Source: Collinsella aerofaciens (GTDB taxonomy: Bacteria > Actinomycetota > Coriobacteriia > Coriobacteriales > Coriobacteriaceae). Taken from it: a DNA stretch of 15,624 nucleotides. Each line of letters begins with the position of its first letter. The first letter of the stretch is position 1. The notes beneath the pieces were generated by a model, which searched no databases, had not been told where the DNA came from, and was given only the letters and a program-made list of their open reading frames with translations. The position numbers and the translations under genes were made by a program. The stretch is taken from the NCBI GenBank assembly GCA_030841765.1, contig JAUUSS010000054.1:1-15624 (forward strand). Reading direction: 5' to 3'. This document shows positions 8,173-13,808 of this stretch, piece by piece.

Positions 8173-8367
8173 CTATTTAACGATCAGCGCGACAACGAAG
8201 CCGATCAGAGCCAGAGCCTCGCCGAAGGCGGAGCCCATGATGAAGACGGTGAACACGCGGCCCTGGACCTCAGGCTGACGGGCCATAGCACCCGTAGCAC
8301 CCAGAGCAGACAGGCCGATAGCAAGACCAGCGCCGATAACACCGAGACCGTAACCGATAACTCCCAC
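8173..8367 (-). CDS. atpE: ATP synthase F0 c subunit (short, 64 aa)
   Basis: Two-helix hairpin proteolipid that forms the rotor ring. Helix 1 (about 2-29) has a Gly/Ala-rich stretch GAGLAIGLSALGATGAMARQPE ending in the polar loop RQPE at 30-33; helix 2 (about 36-63) carries the ion-binding Glu50 in FGEALALIG. The loop-to-Glu spacing (17 residues) matches E. coli, where the acid is Asp61. The residue matching the sodium-type Gln in helix 1 is Ile17, and Glu50 is followed by Ala rather than Ser/Thr, so proton coupling is inferred. GTG start at 8367 with a strong AAAGGAGGA just upstream; no earlier in-frame start was found. At 64 aa it is short for a family usually near 70-85. Confidence 0.95.
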   Translation of the reverse strand: MGVIGYGLGVIGAGLAIGLSALGATGAMARQPEVQGRVFTVFIMGSAFGEALALIGFVVALIVK

Positions 8368-8383
8368 GATTCCTCCTTTGTCG

Positions 8384-8403
8384 TGCGTGTCTTATTTCAC
8401 GCA
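8384..8403. repeat. Inverted repeat just upstream of the atpE ribosome binding site
   Basis: TGCGTG at 8384-8389 is the reverse complement of 8398-8403, with an 8-nt loop. It lies about 5 nt before the AAAGGAGGA of atpE on the minus strand and has no T-run after it. With a second small dyad near 8463-8478 (GCCTTA/TAAGGC) it occupies the 124-nt gap between atpB and atpE, the largest gap in the operon. A role in mRNA processing or atpE translation is possible; the stem is short. Confidence 0.4.
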
Positions 8404-8491
8404 GGATAACCTTTTTATAACTGCCGGGCTCCATGGGGACGGGCACCGGCGGTTTAACGAATTGCCTTACCTTTAAGGCGCGAACGGAAGA

Positions 8492-9295
8492 CTACTCCTC
8501 CTCCGCGACCTCCTCTGCCTCGGAGACGTACACGGCGGTAAGGACCGTGAAGACGTAAGCCTGGATGGCGCCGACCACAAGCTCGATCGCATAGATCAGG
8601 ATGAGGATGGCGAGCCAGGCCAGCGAAGGCAGGGCACCGACGGCGTGGGCCGCGGAAACCTGCTGAAGCAGCGGCTGCATGAACATGCTCGCCATGATGG
8701 CGAATGAGCCCATGACCACGTGTCCTGCGAACATGTTGCAGAACAGACGGACGGCGAGCGTGATGAGGCGCAGGAAGGTCGAGAAAAGCTCGACGACCCA
8801 CACAAGCACGTTCATCGGGAAGCTCACGCCCTGCGGGGCGAGGCTCTTGATGTAGCCGATCACGCCGTGAGCCTTGCATCCGTAGTAGATGAAGTACACG
8901 AAGGCGAAGATGGCGAGCGCAGCGGTGGAGCCGATTGCGCCGGTGCCGGGCTTCATTCCCGGGATCAGGCCGATCATGTTATTGATCAGGATGAACAGGA
9001 AAAGCGAGCACAGGAACGGGAAGTGCTTCTTCCAGTTCTCACCCACGACGCCCTTGCCGATATCGTTCTCGACGTACTCGATGATGTACTCGAAACCGTT
9101 GACGAAGAAGCCCTTGGGAACCAGGGTCTGCTTCTTCTTGAACACGGCCAGGACGATCAGGAGCACGATCGTGGAGACGATCAGCCAAAACGAGTACTGC
9201 GTGATGCCGCAGCTCAGATCGCCCACGACAGGGGTGGAGCTGAACTCGCTGACCAGATGATTAATCTCATCAGGCAGCTTTTCAAAAATTTCCAC
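8492..9295 (-). CDS. atpB: ATP synthase F0 a subunit
   Basis: 267 aa membrane protein that provides the proton half-channels against the c-ring. Several hydrophobic helices are visible (about 36-54, 95-112, 122-138, 160-180, 185-205, 222-255). The key rotor-facing Arg is at 183 in TLAVRLFCNMFAGHV, and Gln245 in GAIQAYVFTVLT matches the conserved Gln of the last helix. The C-terminus ends in an acidic run (EAEEVAEEE). GTG start at 9295 with AAAGG about 7 nt upstream. It follows the atpI-like gene by 3 nt. Confidence 0.96.
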   Translation of the reverse strand: MEIFEKLPDEINHLVSEFSSTPVVGDLSCGITQYSFWLIVSTIVLLIVLAVFKKKQTLVPKGFFVNGFEYIIEYVENDIGKGVVGENWKKHFPFLCSLFLFILINNMIGLIPGMKPGTGAIGSTAALAIFAFVYFIYYGCKAHGVIGYIKSLAPQGVSFPMNVLVWVVELFSTFLRLITLAVRLFCNMFAGHVVMGSFAIMASMFMQPLLQQVSAAHAVGALPSLAWLAILILIYAIELVVGAIQAYVFTVLTAVYVSEAEEVAEEE

Positions 9296-9298
9296 GAC

Positions 9299-9610
9299 TT
9301 ACCTTTCGACCTCATGAGGATCTCGCAGCGCCTTGGCGACGCGAACCGTGCAGGCGGCCATAAAGGCCACGAAGCCGATCGCCTCGCCCAGGAGGAACAT
9401 GCGAAATGCCTCTCCGAACAACGCAAACACAACCAAGGTAAAGACGAGCAGGGCGACTGCCGAGACCGCCAGACTCACCATGCCCTTGAGCATGTCCGCA
9501 TTCTGCTTATCGTCAAGAACCGGCTTGAGCGTAAAGACAAAGGGAAGGAAGGCAATCGCGCCCGCGATGGCACCTGCAACGATAGCGAGCAGATCGGCTA
9601 TCTGAAACAC
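9299..9610 (-). CDS. AtpI-like small membrane protein at the head of the atp operon
   Basis: About 103 aa with four likely membrane segments: about 5-25 (LLAIVAGAIAGAIAFLPFVF), two in the middle (SLAVSAVALLVFTLVVFALF region) and one near the end (FLLGEAIGFVAFMAACTV). Size, topology and position directly before atpB match AtpI-type proteins, which help assemble the c-ring, but the sequence is divergent and the call rests largely on context. Start: GTG at 9610 has GAGG 6 nt upstream; GTG at 9622 would add four residues but its GGA lies too close (2-3 nt). No ATG is available. The stop is 3 nt before atpB. Confidence 0.75.
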   Translation of the reverse strand: MFQIADLLAIVAGAIAGAIAFLPFVFTLKPVLDDKQNADMLKGMVSLAVSAVALLVFTLVVFALFGEAFRMFLLGEAIGFVAFMAACTVRVAKALRDPHEVER

Positions 9611-9672
9611 TGGCGTCCTCACTTTCCTTTTTTATCGCCTCACAGGACAGTTCCCGCCAAACATTGGTGACT

Positions 9673-9700
9673 ATTGTACGAGCCAATCGCTAAAGTACAA
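9673..9700 (-). promoter_or_regulatory. Probable atp operon promoter with an overlapping dyad
   Basis: On the minus strand, TTGTAC (9700-9695) as a weak -35 and TACAAT (9678-9673) as a good -10 are separated by 16 nt, ending about 63 nt before the GTG at 9610. TTGTAC at 9674-9679 and GTACAA at 9695-9700 form a perfect 6-bp inverted repeat over both boxes, which could be an operator. Six-base dyads are not rare, so the dyad is weak evidence. Confidence 0.5.
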
Positions 9701-9815
9701 CCGAAAAAGCATCGGTTAATACGCACCTGTTCGTTTTCTTAAGACCTTCTTTATGCCGCAGGTACGGTAATACGTTTTTCTCGAACCCTGCAGGGCAAAA
9801 CGTCCGTTAACAGGA

Positions 9816-9850
9816 GTGCGCGCGGTCGTCTTTTGTTCGACCGCGCGCAC
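9816..9850 (-). terminator. Perfect 13-bp hairpin downstream of upp
   Basis: GTGCGCGCGGTCG at 9816-9828 is the exact reverse complement of 9838-9850 with a 9-nt loop. It lies 43 nt past the upp stop codon. The stem is long and GC-rich, as in terminators, but no T-run follows on either strand, so termination may be weak or factor-assisted. A second, looser dyad at 9772-9803 (ACGTTTT/AAAACGT around CCCTGCAGGG) follows. Confidence 0.5.
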
Positions 9851-9892
9851 CATTTCTTCGTATTTTCGACGTTAGCCGGTATGCCCCAGAGA

Positions 9893-10540
9893 TTACAGCG
9901 TGCCGTAGATGCGGTCGCCGGCGGCGCCTCGGCCGGGAACGATGTAGGCAGCTTCGTTGAGATGGTCGTCGATGGCGCAGGTATAAATATGTACGTCGGG
10001 GTCCTTTTCGGTCAGTGACTTGAGGCCCTCGGGGGCCGCGACGATACACAGCATGCGAATATCCTTAACACCGCGCTCGCGCAGGTAGCTGATGGCCATC
10101 TCGGCCGAACCGCCCGTGGCGAGCATGGGGTCGACAACCAGGCAGATGCGCTGGTCGATATCCTTGGGCATCTTGCAGTAATACTCATGCGGCTCGTGGG
10201 TAACCTCGTCACGCTCCATACCGATGTGGCCCACGCGAGCGGAGGGCACCAGGTCGAGGATGCCGTCGACCATGCCGAGGCCCGCACGCAGGATGGGAAC
10301 AATGGCGAGCTTCTTGCCGGCAAGCTGCTTAAACATGGCGGTGGTGATGGGAGTCTCGACCTCGACGTCTTCCATGGGCAGGTCGCGCATGGCCTCGTAG
10401 CCGTCAAAGAGCGCAAGCTCGCGCACGAGCTGGCGGAACTGGTTGGTGCCGGTGCTCTTGTCGCGCAAGATCGACAGCTTGTGCTGGACGAGCGGATGGT
10501 CGACAAGCGTCACGCGGGACGTATCGTAGGTGACGGTCAT
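9893..10540 (-). CDS. upp: Uracil phosphoribosyltransferase
   Basis: 215 aa, usual size about 209. It converts uracil and PRPP to UMP in pyrimidine salvage. The N-terminus HPLVQHKLSILRDKSTGTNQFR is typical. ILRAGLGMVDGI is the conserved loop near the active site, and VVDPMLATGGSAEMAI is the PRPP-binding motif. The C-terminal uracil-binding segment reads YIVPGRGAAGDRIYGTL; most relatives have GLGDAGDR here, so Arg204 and Ala206 are unusual. ATG 10540 starts the conserved protein, with AAAGGGG about 10 nt upstream; a start at 10588 would add a 16-residue tail not expected in the family. It follows glpK by 123 nt, possibly in the same operon. Confidence 0.96.
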   Translation of the reverse strand: MTVTYDTSRVTLVDHPLVQHKLSILRDKSTGTNQFRQLVRELALFDGYEAMRDLPMEDVEVETPITTAMFKQLAGKKLAIVPILRAGLGMVDGILDLVPSARVGHIGMERDEVTHEPHEYYCKMPKDIDQRICLVVDPMLATGGSAEMAISYLRERGVKDIRMLCIVAAPEGLKSLTEKDPDVHIYTCAIDDHLNEAAYIVPGRGAAGDRIYGTL

Positions 10541-10663
10541 GGGTTGATTGCCCCTTTCGTTGCGGCCGGAAGATGGCCTTGCTGACAAGACGCCTGGCGA
10601 CGTTGTTGCCTCGCGCCGTGCATAAGTTTAACGGTTTGTTGTATCGAGCAGCTCGTCGCAACC

Positions 10664-12205
10664 CTACTGAGCGGTGTTGAGCGAACGCTTGACGGCATCA
10701 CGCCAACCAGCGAGGTTGCTCTCACGGCGCTCGGCGGACATGTGAGGATGGAAGACTTTGACGATCTGAGCGTTTTGCTCCAGCTCCTCCAAATCCTCCC
10801 AATAGCCGACAGCAAGGCCCGCCAAGTACGCGGCGCCAATCGCCGTGATCTCCACCGTCTCGCACTGCAGCACGGGAATATCCAGCAGATCAGCCTGGAA
10901 TTGCATGATGAACTCGTTGCGCGAGGCACCGCCATCGACGGACAGGCGCTCAATCGAAAGTCCCACGTCCTGCTCCATGGCGCGTAGCACGTCATAACTC
11001 TGGTAGGCCATGGACTCGCAGGCCGCACGCACAATGGTCGCGCGACTCGAGGCGCCGGTCAGGCCGCACACGATACCGCGAGCATGCGGGTCCCACCAGG
11101 GAGCGCCCAGGCCTGCGAAGGCGGGGACGAAGTAGCAGCCCTCGTTGTCGTTAATCGAAGTGGCGAGTTGCGCGGACTCGCTCACGCTCGAGATGATGCC
11201 CATGTTGTTGCGCAGCCAGTTCATGGTTGAGCCGGCGGCAAAGATAGAACCCTCGAGCGCATAGCTGATCTTGCCGTCCGCGGCGATACCGATCGTGGAG
11301 ACCAGACCGTTCTTGGATTCGACGATCTCGTCGCCGGTGTTCATGAGCATAAAGCAACCCGTGCCATAGGTGTTTTTGGTCTGGCCGGGATGGAAGCAGC
11401 AGTGGCCGAACAGCGACGCCTGCTGGTCGCCCGCCACGCCCATGATGGGTGGCATGTTGGTCATGATGTCGCTCGCGACGCGGCCGTAGTCGCCCGAGCT
11501 CCAACGAACCTCGGGCATCATGGAACGCGGGACGTCGAAAAGCGCCAGCAGATCGTCGTCCCAATCGAGCGCATGGATATTAAAGAGCGCGGTGCGGCTG
11601 GCATTGGTGTAGTCGGTGGCAAATACCTGACCGCCGGTGAGGTTGTAGATGAGCCAGGTGTCGATGGTGCCGAACATGAGGTCGCCCGCCGCCGCGCTCT
11701 CACGCGCACCATCGACGTTGTCGAGGATCCACTGCACCTTGGAGGCCGAGAAATACGGGTCGAGCGTAAGCCCCGTGCGGGAGCGCACCAGCTCTTCTGC
11801 GCCCTGCTCGACCAGCTCGTCGATCAGAGGTGCGGTGCGACGGCATTGCCACACGATGGCGTTATAGATGGGTTGGCCGCTTATGCGGTCCCACACCACC
11901 GTGGTCTCGCGCTGGTTGGAGATACCGATGGCGGCGATGCGGTCAGAATGGATGCCGCTCTTAAACTGGACCTCCATCATCACGCCGATCTGACTGGCAA
12001 GCACCTCCGTGGGATCCTGCTCCACCCAGCCGGGGCGCGGGAAGCTGGTTTTGACGCTACGACGCGCCTGGGCGACGATGCAGCCGTACTCGTCGACGAT
12101 AGTCGCGAGTACCGAGGTAGTGCCGCAGTCGAGCGCCATGATGTAGGAACCGCCAAAGCTAAACGAGGCGTCTTCCATACCCAGGCTACCTAGATTCAAC
12201 GACAT
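10664..12205 (-). CDS. glpK: Glycerol kinase
   Basis: 513 aa FGGY-family kinase making sn-glycerol 3-phosphate from glycerol and ATP. Glycerol-site residues known from E. coli are all present: Arg99 and Glu100 (NQRET), Trp119 (VWQCRRT), Tyr151 (DPYFSASK), Asp260-Gln261 (AGDQQ). NTYGTGCFMLMNTG and the DGGASRNEFIMQFQ block are also typical. The N-terminus carries about 16 extra residues, and the phosphate loop reads DCGTTSVL (26-33) instead of the usual DQGTTSSR. ATG 12205 has AAAGG 8 nt upstream; a later ATG at 12178 has a poorer site. It begins 13 nt after the tsaC/sua5 stop, so they are probably co-transcribed. No glycerol facilitator gene is in the window. Confidence 0.95.
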   Translation of the reverse strand: MSLNLGSLGMEDASFSFGGSYIMALDCGTTSVLATIVDEYGCIVAQARRSVKTSFPRPGWVEQDPTEVLASQIGVMMEVQFKSGIHSDRIAAIGISNQRETTVVWDRISGQPIYNAIVWQCRRTAPLIDELVEQGAEELVRSRTGLTLDPYFSASKVQWILDNVDGARESAAAGDLMFGTIDTWLIYNLTGGQVFATDYTNASRTALFNIHALDWDDDLLALFDVPRSMMPEVRWSSGDYGRVASDIMTNMPPIMGVAGDQQASLFGHCCFHPGQTKNTYGTGCFMLMNTGDEIVESKNGLVSTIGIAADGKISYALEGSIFAAGSTMNWLRNNMGIISSVSESAQLATSINDNEGCYFVPAFAGLGAPWWDPHARGIVCGLTGASSRATIVRAACESMAYQSYDVLRAMEQDVGLSIERLSVDGGASRNEFIMQFQADLLDIPVLQCETVEITAIGAAYLAGLAVGYWEDLEELEQNAQIVKVFHPHMSAERRESNLAGWRDAVKRSLNTAQ

Positions 12206-12218
12206 CGCTTACACCTTT

Positions 12219-12962
12219 CTATTGCATCGGGTCGGACAGGACCCGCTCGATCTCTGATGCGGGAAGTGCGCCTTGGCGCAGGATCTGGAGCTCGCCGTGC
12301 TGAAACGACACGATGGTTGAGGCGTCGCGACACGGGGTCTCACCGGCGTCGACGGCCACATCGACCCCCTCCAGGATGCGCTCCTCCACCGTGACAAAAC
12401 TTGCCGGCGCGGGCGCGCCATGCGTGTTGGCGCTGGTGCAGGCAAGAGGGCTGCCGCAGGCGCGGATGAGCGCCTGCACCACGGGCGAGGCCGAAGCGCG
12501 AAGTGCCACCGTGTCGTCGGCGGCGCGCATAAAGGTCGGCACGCAGGGGGCCGCCTTAACCACGATAGTCAGGGCGCCCGGCCAGCATCGTCGGGCGAGC
12601 ACGCGGGCCTCGTTAGGGATATCCACGCCATAGCGGTCGAGTGCCTCGGCATCATCGACCAGCCAGGCAACCGTTTGGGTGAGCTCGCGCTGCTTGAGGG
12701 TAAAGATACGACGATAGCCGGTGCCGAGTGCGGGGACCGCGGCGCCGTTGACGGTGGCCTGCGGATCGCGCGGCCACGGCAGAGGTTCACTTGTATCTTG
12801 TGGAACGGCATCCGAGAAGGCGTTGACCGCCACGGCGACACCGTAGACCGTCTCGGTTGGAATAAGCGCCAGGCCGCCGCGACCGAGTAGCTCGGCCGTG
12901 CGCTCGACTGCAAGCCGATGCGGCTCGCGCGCTCCCTCGTATACCCGATAGACCGTCTGCAT
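12219..12962 (-). CDS. L-threonylcarbamoyladenylate synthase (Sua5/YrdC/TsaC family)
   Basis: 247 aa. The family makes threonylcarbamoyl-AMP from Thr, bicarbonate and ATP for the t6A37 modification of ANN-decoding tRNAs. Motifs: PTETVYG at 35-41, basic pair Lys90/Arg92 in the KxR position (usually KGRP), RCWPGALTIVVK around 125-136, TSAN at 176-179 and STIV at 215-218. It lacks the C-terminal Sua5 domain, so it is the short TsaC form, but carries an extra segment of about 30 residues (roughly 49-82) between the PTETVYG loop and the KxR motif. ATG start at 12962 with AAGGGGC about 10 nt upstream. Catalytic competence looks plausible; the altered KQRE motif lowers certainty slightly. Confidence 0.88.
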   Translation of the reverse strand: MQTVYRVYEGAREPHRLAVERTAELLGRGGLALIPTETVYGVAVAVNAFSDAVPQDTSEPLPWPRDPQATVNGAAVPALGTGYRRIFTLKQRELTQTVAWLVDDAEALDRYGVDIPNEARVLARRCWPGALTIVVKAAPCVPTFMRAADDTVALRASASPVVQALIRACGSPLACTSANTHGAPAPASFVTVEERILEGVDVAVDAGETPCRDASTIVSFQHGELQILRQGALPASEIERVLSDPMQ

Positions 12963-12980
12963 GTGTATGCCAGCCCCTTA

Positions 12981-13072
12981 CGCTCTGGTGCAAGCTTGTT
13001 TACTGTGGGGCATTCTCGCACGAAACGTTCAACCTATTTGCCCAGAGCGCATGTTGGTTTGGTGAGCGGCTC
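12981..13072 (-). promoter_or_regulatory. Possible structured leader before tsaC/sua5
   Basis: In the 134-nt gap between hicB and tsaC/sua5, three minus-strand segments can pair in two exclusive ways: 13072-13065 (AGAGCCGC) with 13050-13044 (GCGCTCT, one bulge), or TGCGCTCTGG at 13051-13042 with CCAGAGCGTA at 12988-12979 (8 perfect pairs plus a G-U and a U-A). The last segment sits next to the ribosome binding site. No clear promoter hexamers were found. It may be chance. Confidence 0.25.
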
Positions 13073-13096
13073 TAGTAGTCGGTGAAAGTGAGGGGG

Positions 13097-13543
13097 TTAT
13101 TGGACTGCGACGAACTTCTTTGGCCTGCCGGTGTGGCGTTCTTGGGCGGCGTAGCGCTCGATGCTGTCTATCGTTATCATCCGACGGCCGTCGACAAGTT
13201 CAACATCGAGCTTTCCGGCTTTGACCAGCGCGGTAATCCGCGGAGCGGAGACTTTGAGGTCCAGCGCTGCGTCTTTAAATGTTCGGCACGCCGCTTCCCG
13301 AGCGTCCTCGTGGTCGATTTCGACTGAAAGGGCCACGACCTCGGCCGAGCGTTCGTACCCTGCCGGAGTCAAACCGTTGTTGAGGTCGTCGGCCAAAAAC
13401 GCCATCAGTGCCTCGGTGGCATGGGCAATCGCTTCTTCGCGCGTATCGCCATCGGCAAAGGCGCCGGGAATCTGCGGGAAACTGGCGCAGTAACCGTCGT
13501 CTTCTTTTATGAGAACGCAGTCATAGGTAAATCGCTGCCTCAT
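13097..13543 (-). CDS. hicB: HicB-family antitoxin with C-terminal wHTH-like region
   Basis: 148 aa. HicB neutralises the HicA mRNA interferase and usually represses its own operon. The N-terminal half (about 4-58) is the HicB fold, with VLIKEDDGYCASFPQIPGAFADG, a match to the family pattern of a degenerate RNase-H-like sheet. The C-terminal part (about 88-132) reads like a small winged helix of the excisionase/MerR type: DAALDLKVSAPRITALVKAG, then a GRRMITIDSIERY wing. ATG 13543 is preferred because GGAGG lies 4 nt upstream; an ATG at 13561 is in frame but overlaps the hicA stop and has a weaker site. It follows hicA by 11 nt. Confidence 0.88.
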   Translation of the reverse strand: MRQRFTYDCVLIKEDDGYCASFPQIPGAFADGDTREEAIAHATEALMAFLADDLNNGLTPAGYERSAEVVALSVEIDHEDAREAACRTFKDAALDLKVSAPRITALVKAGKLDVELVDGRRMITIDSIERYAAQERHTGRPKKFVAVQ

Positions 13544-13554
13544 TTTGCCTCCAA

Positions 13555-13740
13555 CTACCATTCAGCTTGGCGACGAATACTTGCCCACGTGCCCTTCTTT
13601 GGTCGATCACCACCAGAGCCGTTCACGGTGACAACACGGTCACCAGAAACATACTTAGCATGACTACCGACTTGCGCGACCTTCACGAATCCATCGTGCT
13701 TGAGTAGGGCAATGATTTCCCGAAAGGTAGGAGGTTGCAT
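13555..13740 (-). CDS. hicA: HicA-family mRNA interferase toxin
   Basis: 61 aa, the normal small size. HicA folds as a double-stranded RNA-binding-like domain and cleaves mRNA during translation; its active-site His is in GSHAKYV (His27). The N-terminal helix FREIIALLKHDGFVKV and the C-terminal GTWASIRRQA (usually GTLRSILKQA) fit the family. The middle strand GDRVVTVNGSGGDRPKKG is a variant of the usual HPxK segment. ATG start at 13740 with AGAGG 7 nt upstream. It is first in the pair, toxin before antitoxin, which is usual for HicAB. Together with its own AT-rich promoter it looks like an insertion between prmC and tsaC/sua5. Confidence 0.9.
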   Translation of the reverse strand: MQPPTFREIIALLKHDGFVKVAQVGSHAKYVSGDRVVTVNGSGGDRPKKGTWASIRRQAEW

Positions 13741-13764
13741 GGGCCGACCTCTTTCAGCCGTCCT

Positions 13765-13794
13765 AATTATAAACTACTTTATAATTTTTGCTAA
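13765..13794 (-). promoter_or_regulatory. hicAB promoter with operator-like dyad over the -10 box
   Basis: On the minus strand TTAGCA (13794-13789) and a perfect TATAAT (13771-13766) are 17 nt apart; the -10 ends 26 nt before the hicA start. A perfect inverted repeat, AATTATAAA (13765-13773), CTAC spacer, TTTATAATT (13778-13786), covers the -10 box and most of the spacer. HicB proteins are known to bind dyads in their own promoter, so this is the best candidate operator. The AT-rich stretch stands out from the surrounding GC-rich DNA. Confidence 0.75.
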
Positions 13795-13808
13795 CCAGTT
13801 AATAAATA

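Noticed and set aside
8173..8367. Sodium-coupled ATP synthase
   Set aside because: The c subunit lacks the helix-1 Gln (Ile17 instead) and the Ser/Thr after the ion-binding Glu.
10541..10588. Longer upp start at 10588
   Set aside because: The extra 16 residues are not expected in Upp, and the region looks like untranslated leader ending in the AAAGGGG site.
13544..13561. Longer hicB start at 13561
   Set aside because: It overlaps the hicA stop and contains the GGAGG that serves the ATG at 13543.
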